A stretch of DNA of 9,465 nucleotides, taken from Terriglobales bacterium (GTDB lineage: Bacteria > Acidobacteriota > Terriglobia > Terriglobales > Acidobacteriaceae). The notes below the pieces were generated by a model, which ran no database searches, was not told the DNA's origin, and saw nothing but the letters and a program-made list of their open reading frames with translations. Where the stretch lies: NCBI GenBank assembly GCA_030043575.1, contig JASHXK010000473.1, positions 1-9,465 on the forward strand, written 5' to 3'. Positions 1-6,810 of the stretch are shown in pieces. The translations under genes and the position numbers were made by a program. The stretch's first letter is position 1. Each line of letters starts with the position of its first letter.

Positions 1-252
1 ATTCTGGAAGCGGCAGGCGCGGTGGATCCGAGAACGGAGATTGTGTTTGGGGGGTTGCACCTCGTGACCACGCCAGTGGAGGAGATTGATTTGGTGGTGG
101 AGCATTTGAAGACAAAGTGGAAGGTTCAGATGATCGCGCCGGGACATTGCACAGGGGAGCCGGCGTTTGCGCGTTTGAAGAAGGCGTATGGGGAGAATTA
201 TTTGTATGCGGGGTTGGGGACGAAGCTGGAACTCCCTGCACCGGCGATGTAG
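1..252 (+). CDS. Metallo-beta-lactamase-fold hydrolase, C-terminal fragment (5' end outside window)
   Basis: The reading frame is open from base 1 and ends at TAG 250-252, so this is the last 83 residues of a longer protein; the GTG at 22 is internal rather than a start. Counting from base 1, a GGLHL motif (His20) is followed by a helix-forming stretch and then APGHCTGE (His49). This matches the C-terminal metal-ligand region of metallo-beta-lactamase-fold hydrolases of the type often annotated as dihydropterin/ribofuranosylaminobenzene phosphate synthase-like. The ending, with a Tyr-Ala-Gly-Leu-Gly segment and a short hydrophobic strand, also fits that group. The substrate cannot be inferred. 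It lies 258 bp upstream of the first glycosyltransferase gene with a hairpin between, so it is probably a separate transcription unit unrelated to polysaccharide synthesis. The family call is fairly sure; the exact function is not. Confidence 0.75.
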   Translation: MLEAAGAVDPRTEIVFGGLHLVTTPVEEIDLVVEHLKTKWKVQMIAPGHCTGEPAFARLKKAYGENYLYAGLGTKLELPAPAM

Positions 253-323
253 CTGAACTTAGGATCGCCGCGTCACCCGGGCCAGGCTTGCGCCGCTATT
301 TTATTCACTCGTAAGCGGGGATT

Positions 324-452
324 ATGGGTGCAATGGCGATTCTGATCAATCGGCCTTCACGAGACCACCGTAATCTTTGGGCGCGAATTCAACTGCGAAT
401 CGGGCGCTGGCTCGGCTATCTCAAACCGGAAAAGCCGAGCCGGCGGCTGTGA
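324..452 (+). CDS. Possible small ORF, 42 aa, unrecognised
   Basis: ATG at 324 is preceded by a purine-rich GGGGA at 317-321, very close to the start. The frame stays open for 42 codons to TGA 450-452. The product would be small and very basic (about ten Arg plus two Lys), with three Trp/Tyr residues and a proline-containing tail. It resembles no family I recognise. The 9-bp hairpin at 409-441 lies inside its 3' half, which argues that the region may be untranslated leader or terminator sequence instead. An open frame of this length is easily produced by chance, so the call is tentative. Confidence 0.15.
   Translation: MGAMAILINRPSRDHRNLWARIQLRIGRWLGYLKPEKPSRRL
409..441 (+). repeat. 9-bp perfect inverted repeat (hairpin)
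   Basis: GGCTCGGCT at 409-417 is perfectly complementary to AGCCGAGCC at 433-441, with a 15-base loop. The GC-rich stem would be stable in RNA. No T-run follows on the + strand, so it is not a classical intrinsic terminator. It may slow read-through from the hydrolase gene or belong to the leader of the glycosyltransferase gene about 70 bp downstream. Confidence 0.55.
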
Positions 453-496
453 ACTACGGTCCGAACTTTTGCTGGATCAGACACCTCTGTAACCGC

Positions 497-502
497 GATA
501 AT
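497..502 (+). promoter_or_regulatory. -10-like box before first glycosyltransferase gene
   Basis: GATAAT matches the sigma-70 -10 consensus at five of six positions. No good -35 hexamer was found at 16-18 bp; TTGCTG at 469-474 is 22 bp away. If used, transcription would begin near 509, almost at ATG 511, giving either a leaderless message or a short leader to a later start such as TTG 583. Confidence 0.25.
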
Positions 503-510
503 TCCATCCA

Positions 511-1740
511 ATGACCCCGAGTAATCCAGGGCTCTCGCATTACCAGGCAGCCGAGGTCGCCTACGCCGGCGAAGAGAAACGATTGTCGCCATCGTTAGAC
601 CTGGAATCACTGCGAATCGTTCTCATCCATGATTGGCTGGTAAGTATGCGCGGGGGTGAGAAGGTACTGGAAGTCATTTGCGGCAGATTTCCCAACGCTC
701 CGCTCTCGACACTGTTGTACATTCCCGGGTCGGTCAGCAACACGATCGCGAATCGACCAATTAAGACGAGTCTGTTGCAATCCCTGCCGTTTTCCCGCAG
801 TAAATACCGGCAATATTTGCCGCTCTTCCCGTTATTTGCGGAACTATCCAGAGTAAGAGACTGCGATGTGGTAATTTCGTCCTCGCACGCAGTAGCCAAG
901 GGCATGGTCAAGAAGGGAAGGGATTCGCGGCCTCTTCATATTTGCTACATCCATACCCCGATGCGTTATATCTGGGACCGCTTTGAGGATTACTTCGGTC
1001 CGGATAAGGTTGGGGCCTTGGCATCGCGTTGCATGTTTAAGCCAGTGGCTATAATGCTGCAGGCTTATGATCGCAGAACGGTCGATCGAGTTGATGTCTT
1101 CATCGCGAACTCACACTTCGTTGCGGATCGAGTGAAGCGGCACTATGGCCGCGAAGCGGAAATCCTGGCGCCGCCGGTTGATGTGCATCGCTATGTCGCG
1201 CTTACCCGCTCACCCGAAGACTGGTATCTGATGGTTTCAGCGCTGGCGCCCTACAAGCGGGTGGATCAGGCGATTACTGCCTGCGCGCGCCTGGGAAGGG
1301 AATTGAAGATCATTGGCTCCGGACCGGAAGAGAAAAAGCTGCGGGTGCTGGCTCGAGATTTGCACGCCAGCGTGCAGTTTCTGGGCTTTGTTGATGACGC
1401 CTGCCTGGGTGAATACTATAGGAAGGCGCGCGGCTTGCTATTTCCCGGCGTCGAGGATTTCGGCATCGTTCCGGTAGAGGCGATTGCAGCCGGATGTCCG
1501 GTTGTGGCTTTTGCCAAAGGCGGGGTTTTGGACTCCATGACCCCGAAGACCGCCGAACTCTACTCCACTGAAACCGCGGAAGGCTTGCAGGAGGCGATGG
1601 TCAAGTTTGAGAGCCGTACTTTCTGTGAGAAGGAACTACGAAACCGAGCCATTGGATTTGCGCCGGAACGCTTTCTCCGGCGCTTTGACGAGATTCTTGG
1701 CCAGGCTATTTATGACTGGCGCGATCGGTTGCCGGTCTAG
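511..1740 (+). CDS. GT4 family glycosyltransferase, WbaZ-like
   Basis: The 409-residue protein has the GT-B organisation of GT4 retaining glycosyltransferases, which transfer a sugar from a nucleotide donor at the cytoplasmic face of the membrane. The N-terminal acceptor domain carries LIHDWL (38-43), RGGEKVLE (47-54) and ICYIHTPMRYIWD (144-156), which are typical of the WbaZ-like mannosyltransferase subgroup. The C-terminal donor domain has PYKR (247-250, phosphate-binding Lys249) and the EX7E pair Glu315 and Glu323 within EDFGIVPVE. Family members normally start almost directly with the RIVLIHDWL strand, whereas ATG 511 adds about 33 residues and has no Shine-Dalgarno sequence. TTG 583, preceded by the purine run GAAGAGAAA, would give a more usual N-terminus. 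The sugar is not predictable, although WbaZ relatives are often mannosyltransferases. The next GT gene follows on the same strand. Confidence 0.9.
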   Translation: MTPSNPGLSHYQAAEVAYAGEEKRLSPSLDLESLRIVLIHDWLVSMRGGEKVLEVICGRFPNAPLSTLLYIPGSVSNTIANRPIKTSLLQSLPFSRSKYRQYLPLFPLFAELSRVRDCDVVISSSHAVAKGMVKKGRDSRPLHICYIHTPMRYIWDRFEDYFGPDKVGALASRCMFKPVAIMLQAYDRRTVDRVDVFIANSHFVADRVKRHYGREAEILAPPVDVHRYVALTRSPEDWYLMVSALAPYKRVDQAITACARLGRELKIIGSGPEEKKLRVLARDLHASVQFLGFVDDACLGEYYRKARGLLFPGVEDFGIVPVEAIAAGCPVVAFAKGGVLDSMTPKTAELYSTETAEGLQEAMVKFESRTFCEKELRNRAIGFAPERFLRRFDEILGQAIYDWRDRLPV

Positions 1741-1858
1741 AGGGGGCGAGCAGACTTTCTGTCTTTGCCGATCAATGCTTCATTGTCAAATAACGTCCAA
1801 CCTTACCGCCCGTGATTCTGATCTCCTCCTCGCGCGAACCTATACCGGGTTTGATAGC

Positions 1859-1864
1859 AGAAAG
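1859..1864 (+). promoter_or_regulatory. Weak ribosome binding site supporting GTG 1872
   Basis: AGAAAG lies 7 bp before GTG 1872. It is a weak Shine-Dalgarno match, but the upstream GTG 1812 has none. Together with family alignment this favours the later start. Confidence 0.35.
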
Positions 1865-1871
1865 ATCTGAA

Positions 1872-2966
1872 GTGCGAGCCCTGGTGCTGGATGCGCGGAT
1901 GCTCGGCACGGGTATCGGAACCTACACCCTGAATCTCATTAGCGAACTGCTTAAGCAAGAGGGTATTCCTCTACGGCTTTTGACCTCACGGCAAGGTCAA
2001 GAAGCTCTGCGCCAATTTAATTGCGACGTCAAAATCGTCGAAGCTCCCATTTATTCCGTGAGAGAACAGTTTCAGATTCCGCGGGCAGTAGGAAGCTCTG
2101 ATGTTTTACATGTCCCGCACTACAACGCGCCGCTATTCCGAAAAGGAATCCTGCTGGTAACCATCCACGATTTGAATCACATTCTTGACCGTACCTACCG
2201 CCGAACTATCCAGAGCCTAGTGTATGCGCAGCCTATGTTGCGCCTGGCGGCACGGCGCGCAGACCACATCTTCACAGTATCGAAATACTCAAAGCGCCAG
2301 ATTGTCGACCATCTCGGCGTGGGCGCAGAGCGGATCACCGTTGTCTATAACGGCATCGGCGCACACATTTTCCGCGAAGATCGCGAGGCCGCGCGAGCGA
2401 ATATCAATCGCGAGTTCGGATTTACCGGGCCTTACATCCTGTTCGTCGGAAATTTGAAGGCGAACAAGAACGTTCAAGGGCTGCTACAAGCTTTTGCAAT
2501 TGCGCAGCAGCGCGGTAAAGTTCCCCATGGTCTTCTGGTTGTCGGAGACGATGCAGCTGGGAGGCAGTCGGCGATGGATTTGATTCGCAGTCTGAAACTG
2601 GAAGACAAGGTTGTTCTTGTGCCGCAGGTTGGCCACCAGCAAGTTCGCAGTGTTTACTCGGGAGCCGATCTCACAGTGCTACCGTCGTTCGAGGAAGGAT
2701 TTGGATTGCCGGTGGTAGAGTCGATGGCTTGCGGCACTCCGGTCGCGTGTTCTCGCTCCGCCTCACTGCCCGAGATCGGTGGCGAAGCTGCCGAGTACTT
2801 CGATCCGCACGATCCCGAATCGATCGCAGCAGCGGTCGAGAAAGTCCTGCTATCCAGCGACCGATGGTGTGAATTACAAACACTGGGATTGCAAAGGGCA
2901 CAGAGCTTCACGCGGGAAGATTTTGCGCAGCGCCACCTGGTGATTTATCGGCAATTTCTTGGCTGA
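1872..2966 (+). CDS. GT4 family glycosyltransferase, MtfB-like
   Basis: Starting at GTG 1872 the protein has 364 residues and opens with VRALVLDARMLGTGIGTYT, the usual N-terminus of MtfB-like GT4 enzymes (beta strand plus Gly-rich loop). A start at GTG 1812 would add 20 residues that match nothing in the family. Further motifs, numbered from 1872, are TIHDLNH (97-103), SKYSKRQI (157-164), VGNLKANKN (192-200, donor phosphate-binding loop) and the EX7E pair Glu275 and Glu283 in EEGFGLPVVE, followed by ACGTPVACSRSASLPE. These support a retaining glycosyltransferase that adds a sugar to the lipid-linked repeat unit. It lies 131 bp downstream of the WbaZ-like gene without a clear promoter between, so the two may be co-transcribed. 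Sugar specificity is unknown. Confidence 0.9.
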   Translation: MRALVLDARMLGTGIGTYTLNLISELLKQEGIPLRLLTSRQGQEALRQFNCDVKIVEAPIYSVREQFQIPRAVGSSDVLHVPHYNAPLFRKGILLVTIHDLNHILDRTYRRTIQSLVYAQPMLRLAARRADHIFTVSKYSKRQIVDHLGVGAERITVVYNGIGAHIFREDREAARANINREFGFTGPYILFVGNLKANKNVQGLLQAFAIAQQRGKVPHGLLVVGDDAAGRQSAMDLIRSLKLEDKVVLVPQVGHQQVRSVYSGADLTVLPSFEEGFGLPVVESMACGTPVACSRSASLPEIGGEAAEYFDPHDPESIAAAVEKVLLSSDRWCELQTLGLQRAQSFTREDFAQRHLVIYRQFLG

Positions 2967-2970
2967 GGTA

Positions 2971-3030
2971 AGTGTGGCCTTTCAGGTCTGTGTCACAGAT
3001 CGGCCCAGGGCGGAGCTAAAGCGCCACACT
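2971..3030. terminator. Terminator-like inverted repeat between convergent genes
   Basis: AGTGTGGC at 2971-2978 pairs with GCCACACT at 3023-3030, and pairing can extend to ten pairs with one bulged A. Inside the loop, TCTGTG (2987-2992) and CACAGA (2994-2999) form a second palindrome. On the + strand a T-rich stretch, CTTCTTTT (3033-3040), follows. It sits just after the + strand stop codon at 2966 and covers the last codons of the minus-strand polymerase gene, so it most plausibly ends the + strand transcript. The loop is long, and this was judged by eye without a folding calculation. Confidence 0.35.
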
Positions 3031-4353
3031 ACACTTCTTTTGTCTCGACACTCCATAGAGAATTGCGAGGACGATGAAACTCAAGATCGAATCGGGCAAT
3101 GTTCCGGTACCGCTCAGATAGAACTGGTAAAGTCCTGCGAGATAGAGAAACATGCACGGAAACAAGATTAACTTGCCCTGGCTTCTTGCCCAATCGACCA
3201 ATCCGTTGAACCGCCGAACCAGAAAGCCGAACAGCAAGCCTAAGCCGATGACTCCGATATAGCCGAAGTTCAAGTAGGCTTCGCCGAACATGGAAATCCG
3301 CAGGCCGCCACTTTCGAATTCACGCGAGATACCTACAATGTCCTTGGTGACCGAAGTCAGGACATAAGTATCCTTGAAGCTGCTGATGGTTGCAGGCAGC
3401 GGCCACAGCGCAGCCAACCACGTAGCACCCATATACCAATGATGATTCCACTCAGATAAGACCCATGCGAGGTCGTTGACCTCGCTGGTCGCACTGCGCA
3501 GCACAAAGGCGGTAGTGGCGAGCGCGGTGTCGGCATCGGTGTCAATGGTGACTAACAAGGCTTGCACAGCGAAGAAGGCGCCGACGAACGAGACCAGGAG
3601 AATGGCAATCAATCGCCGGTGTTTGCCGGCGACTGTATTGCTCAGAACCAGCGCCACCAAGGCCATGAAGATTGGTCCGCGCCTGACGGTCGAGAGCATG
3701 AAGATAAGACTCACGAGTCCTGCAAGCAGCAGCAGCTTTGACCTGGTTTGCTGCCAGCGAAGCAATAGCAGGGGGGCGACAACGATTAGTATGGCCAAAC
3801 CACGCCGCAACAAAGATTGGTATAGGGCGTAGTCCGATCCCACCTGTTCTTCTCCAAAGTATCGACTGAATGTTCCGGTCAGGATCATCTGTACAAAGCC
3901 GATCCCATTCAGAACGTAGGCGACAAGCAAGGAGCCGATAGTCGCAAGGGCAAGCGCCCACCCATCAAATCGTTTTGTCTGAAGGCTGATTGGTCGCCAG
4001 CGGATAGTAGGCTTGTTGCTCAGGCCGTAGCCGATCAACATCGCACTTATGCCAACAAAGTAGATCTTGAAGGCCTCGAGCGCAAAATAGGAAGCATTGT
4101 TAGCAGTTGAGCTGTCGCTGCCGGGCATAGCGACCGACAAGTAGCTCCAGACCGCATGAATTGATGTCAGGACTAAGAACCAACTGCCGAGCGAGTTGTC
4201 GGCGACCTGAACGATGAGTAGGCCAAGCAAGGTGATCGCGAAGGCGAAAAACGGCAAGTGCCCCACTGTGACGGCTAGCGCAACAATCAAGGCAAGACTA
4301 AAGCCCACGGCCGGCTTGAGTAGCGACTCGGTTGGATAGTACGCCGTTGTCAT
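3016..4353 (-). CDS. O-antigen/repeat-unit polymerase, Wzy-like membrane protein
   Basis: The 445-residue protein is very hydrophobic, with about twelve probable membrane segments (roughly 13-31, 33-52, 56-75, 92-112, 131-153, 183-200, 206-221, 226-241, 247-269, 362-381, 395-413 and 420-436). One large hydrophilic loop (about 270-360) would be periplasmic. The loop ends with GGLRISMFGEAYLNFG (349-364), like the G-R-x-GE-x-Y-NFG region common near the C-terminus of oligosaccharide repeat-unit polymerases, and the VRRGP motif (223-227) also fits. Such enzymes join undecaprenyl-linked repeat units in the periplasm. Wzy proteins have low sequence identity, so the assignment rests on topology, these motifs and the neighbouring flippase, Wzz-like and GT genes. 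ATG 4353 has only a weak GAGAA upstream. It is the last gene of the minus-strand group, 47 bp after the GT gene. Confidence 0.8.
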   Translation of the reverse strand: MTTAYYPTESLLKPAVGFSLALIVALAVTVGHLPFFAFAITLLGLLIVQVADNSLGSWFLVLTSIHAVWSYLSVAMPGSDSSTANNASYFALEAFKIYFVGISAMLIGYGLSNKPTIRWRPISLQTKRFDGWALALATIGSLLVAYVLNGIGFVQMILTGTFSRYFGEEQVGSDYALYQSLLRRGLAILIVVAPLLLLRWQQTRSKLLLLAGLVSLIFMLSTVRRGPIFMALVALVLSNTVAGKHRRLIAILLVSFVGAFFAVQALLVTIDTDADTALATTAFVLRSATSEVNDLAWVLSEWNHHWYMGATWLAALWPLPATISSFKDTYVLTSVTKDIVGISREFESGGLRISMFGEAYLNFGYIGVIGLGLLFGFLVRRFNGLVDWARSQGKLILFPCMFLYLAGLYQFYLSGTGTLPDSILSFIVLAILYGVSRQKKCSVAL

Positions 4354-4400
4354 CTGTTCTCAGCGCCTCGGGTGTCGTAGTCGTTAGCAGCCTGCTGGAA

Positions 4401-5501
4401 CTACAAGCACGCTGCTACCAAAGCATCGCTAAGCTGCTTCGCGCTGTTTGACCATGTAAACTGCCTGGCCCTGGCCTCACCAGTCTTTCCCAGCAATTCG
4501 CGATACAGCTTCTCGAGACTTAATCGCCGCATCGCTGCAGCAGCGGCATCGAAGTCGCGACAGCTGCCAGTTATCCCGGCATTGCCGACGACCTCGGCTA
4601 GCGAAGTGGAGTCGCTTACGATGGCCGGCGTTTTGGTTGCCATAGCCTCGAGCGGCGGATAACCAAAACCCTCATATTCGCTCAACAGGATCAGTCCGGT
4701 AGAGTGCCGATAGAGATAGGCGAGCTCTGCGTCACTCAAGCCGGAACAGAAAGCCATCTGGTCCAGAACCTCCAAGGATCGCGCCAACTCGCAAATCGTC
4801 GCCTGCCGTTCATCGGGATAGGCGACGACAACCAGCTTTTCAGGAACATCCTTGTGGATCTTCGCGAACGCGCGAACCACCGTTTCGAGATTCTTGCGCG
4901 GAGCGAAGGTGCCGACAAACAGAAAATATCGATCAGCCTGGAGACAAGCCGGCCTGCTGTCAGCGCCGGTATCGAACAGCTCTGAACGCAAGCCGTAGTA
5001 GACGACCGATACTTTGTCCGACGGCAGGCTGTAACGAGCGATGAGATCACTCTTGGTGTGTTGCGACGGCGCTACTGTCCGCGCGCTGCCCTTCAGGATG
5101 TAGGGCAGCACGCGTTTGTAGTAATGATGCAGGCGCGGACACTCTGCCGGATAAAACAGCGGAATGAGATCGTGTACAGCGACGACCTGCGGCACGGGCG
5201 ATCGTAAGAGACCCTCGACTGGAGAGAAGAACAAATCGACTTTGTCACGTTTCAACTTTGCCGGCAGGGTCGCCTGAGTCCAGGCAAAGCGGCGGAAATT
5301 ATTGGCGGCGCTGCCATCAAAGACAAGTCCAATCGGAGTTCGGCGCAGCGTGACGCCTTCGAATTTCGCATAGCGCTCGGCTGAGGAATACACGAACAGC
5401 TCGTGGCCGTGGCTGCCGAGACATCGCACGATGCCATCGACAAAGGTGGTGATGCCGTTGTGGCGCTCGGAGGCGAAGGTTGCATTAATCGCTAGTCGCA
5501 T
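4401..5501 (-). CDS. GT4 family glycosyltransferase, MtfB-like
   Basis: The 366-residue protein begins MRLAINATFASERHNGITTF, the usual start of MtfB-like GT4 enzymes. It continues with AVHDLIPLFYP (108-118), APSQHTKSDL (144-153), VGTFAPRKNLE (196-206; Arg202 and Lys203 in the donor-binding loop) and EYEGFGYPPLEAM (275-287), whose Glu277 and Glu285 form the EX7E pair. It is therefore expected to be an active retaining glycosyltransferase that extends the lipid-linked repeat unit in the cytoplasm. The start ATG at 5501 lies inside the end of the flippase gene (10-bp overlap), with a GGAG ribosome binding site 5 bp upstream, which suggests translational coupling. It belongs to the same subfamily as the + strand gene at 1872-2966 but is clearly a different protein. 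Donor and acceptor are unknown. Confidence 0.9.
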   Translation of the reverse strand: MRLAINATFASERHNGITTFVDGIVRCLGSHGHELFVYSSAERYAKFEGVTLRRTPIGLVFDGSAANNFRRFAWTQATLPAKLKRDKVDLFFSPVEGLLRSPVPQVVAVHDLIPLFYPAECPRLHHYYKRVLPYILKGSARTVAPSQHTKSDLIARYSLPSDKVSVVYYGLRSELFDTGADSRPACLQADRYFLFVGTFAPRKNLETVVRAFAKIHKDVPEKLVVVAYPDERQATICELARSLEVLDQMAFCSGLSDAELAYLYRHSTGLILLSEYEGFGYPPLEAMATKTPAIVSDSTSLAEVVGNAGITGSCRDFDAAAAAMRRLSLEKLYRELLGKTGEARARQFTWSNSAKQLSDALVAACL

Positions 5502-6805
5502 TCCGGCTCCACGCAGACCAAGCCATAGACCGGCTCTTCAGGCTTCATTCGTCTTTCATAGGTTACGCAGAAGATCTGGGCGATCATATTCCACAACTCC
5601 GTGCCGAACGCCGCCCAGGCTGCACCCTGAATTCCAAACGATGGAATCAGCAAGAACGCGGCGACGATATTGACCAGCAACGTGGTGGCCGTGATCTTAG
5701 CCACCGCTGCATATCGGCCTTGCGAGTTGAGAATGGAAGTGAGCGTGATATTTACCGTGCGGAAAAACAGGACGACGGACAGAACCCGAAGCACAGGGTA
5801 GGCGCCAAGATAACCGGCGCCGAAGTGGCGCAGCAGGATCTGTCCGCCGAAAACGAGCACGCCGGCGGCGCAGATGATGAAGACGTATGCCGGCCACATG
5901 GCGTGAAAGATCGCTTGCACGATGTGACGGCGTGGAGATCCGCCTTCGAAACGGCTGGACAGAATCGTAAACAAGCTGATTGAGAAAGCATGCGGAACCA
6001 TCAGCGCGGGCTCGACGATGCGGAAGCCTGCGGCATAGAGGCCCAGCGCTGCGCTGCCGACGAACTTGTAGATGAGTATGTTGTCCAGCCGAAAGTAAAG
6101 CATGACCATCGCTGCCATCAGGCCAATAGGCAAGCTCTCGCGAAAGAGACTGACCGTTGCGGTGAAGTCGAAGCGAATCTCCGGAATGTCGTGTACTTTG
6201 TGCTTGAGAAGCCCGAAGTTGAAGAACTCGCACAGTGGAAGCAGAGCCACAACCAGCATCAGTGGGCTGTGGGTGAAGATCGCGAGACCGGCAAGCACAA
6301 CATAAAAGCTGAAGGCCGTAAGTGTGGCCGGAAAGGCCTCGCGCATCCGCAGCTGGCTTTGGTAGTAGCTGGAAAACGCTCCGACTAAATTCGCCGAAAA
6401 CAGCGACAGGCCTGCGGTTGCGCCCAGTAGCAAAGTGGTTCGATCGCGGGTAATGCCGACCATAACCAGCAGGGAGATGAAGTAGCAAACGCCGGCTGCG
6501 AGAAGCTTCGAAGTGATGATCTGCGCCAGCAGACGCGGACGCTCAGCAGCGGCTCCTCGCGCAAAGCGGCGAATCGCAATCGTGTCGATGCCAAACTCGG
6601 AGAAGATGCGGAAGATCTCCGTCATCGAGATGGCCAAGGCCAGCTTGCCGAAGACGGCGGGGCCGTACCTGCTTGCAATGAGAAGCAAGATGCCGGCGCG
6701 ACAAAACCCGCTGGTAGCGCGCGAGGCCACACCGAAAGCGGAGTTAGTCATGCCGGCTTTGGTGATTTCTTTCGTATCAGGAGCGGTGGCAAGGGAGGCG
6801 TTCAT
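5492..6805 (-). CDS. Polysaccharide flippase, Wzx-like (MOP superfamily)
   Basis: The 437-residue integral membrane protein resembles the polysaccharide biosynthesis/flippase families of the MOP superfamily, with about 12 hydrophobic segments. The N-terminal half shows the family-like SRYGPAVFGKLALAISMTEI (45-64) and FSEFGIDTIAIRRFARG (68-84). The middle contains YFRLDNILIYKF (237-248), a membrane segment with a charged Arg-Asp pair typical of Wzx proteins, followed by ALGLYAAGFRIVEP. It would move the undecaprenyl-linked oligosaccharide from the cytoplasmic to the periplasmic face. ATG 6805 lies 5 bp after the stop codon of the Wzz-like gene, so the two are almost certainly co-transcribed. 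No strong Shine-Dalgarno is visible and Met19 (6751) is a possible alternative start. The C-terminus overlaps the next GT gene by 10 bp. Confidence 0.9.
   Translation of the reverse strand: MNASLATAPDTKEITKAGMTNSAFGVASRATSGFCRAGILLLIASRYGPAVFGKLALAISMTEIFRIFSEFGIDTIAIRRFARGAAAERPRLLAQIITSKLLAAGVCYFISLLVMVGITRDRTTLLLGATAGLSLFSANLVGAFSSYYQSQLRMREAFPATLTAFSFYVVLAGLAIFTHSPLMLVVALLPLCEFFNFGLLKHKVHDIPEIRFDFTATVSLFRESLPIGLMAAMVMLYFRLDNILIYKFVGSAALGLYAAGFRIVEPALMVPHAFSISLFTILSSRFEGGSPRRHIVQAIFHAMWPAYVFIICAAGVLVFGGQILLRHFGAGYLGAYPVLRVLSVVLFFRTVNITLTSILNSQGRYAAVAKITATTLLVNIVAAFLLIPSFGIQGAAWAAFGTELWNMIAQIFCVTYERRMKPEEPVYGLVCVEPECD
5507..5510 (-). promoter_or_regulatory. Ribosome binding site for glycosyltransferase start at 5501
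   Basis: Read on the minus strand, GGAG stands 5 bases before ATG 5501, inside the last codons of the flippase gene. It fixes the start of the glycosyltransferase gene and fits translational coupling across the 10-bp overlap. Confidence 0.55.
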
Positions 6806-6810
6806 GCAGC

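Larger units (their letters stand above)
253..510. other. Intergenic region between hydrolase and first glycosyltransferase
   Basis: This 258-bp gap contains a 9-bp perfect inverted repeat (409-417 with 433-441), a possible 42-codon reading frame (324-452) and a GATAAT hexamer (497-502) resembling a -10 box just before the next gene. No tRNA, mobile element or long reading frame was seen. Confidence 0.6.

Noticed and set aside
1741..1871. TTGTCA at 1783-1788 as a -35 box for the second glycosyltransferase gene
   Set aside because: No -10-like hexamer is found at 16-18 bp; the nearest AT-rich hexamer, TATACC at 1841, is far too distant.
841..2215. Identical 13-bp string GAACTATCCAGAG at 841-853 and 2203-2215
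   Set aside because: A 13-base match is about what chance gives in a window of this size. The two copies are in different protein contexts and have no flanking similarity.
4386..4396. Small palindrome AGCAG-C-CTGCT between the polymerase and GT genes
   Set aside because: It has a single-base centre, so only a weak hairpin is possible. The 47-bp gap shows no promoter or T-run.
5697..6488. 263-codon frame on the minus strand inside the flippase gene
   Set aside because: It overlaps the flippase gene in another frame. Its translation is rich in Arg, Ser and Pro without membrane segments, as expected of a frame-shifted shadow.
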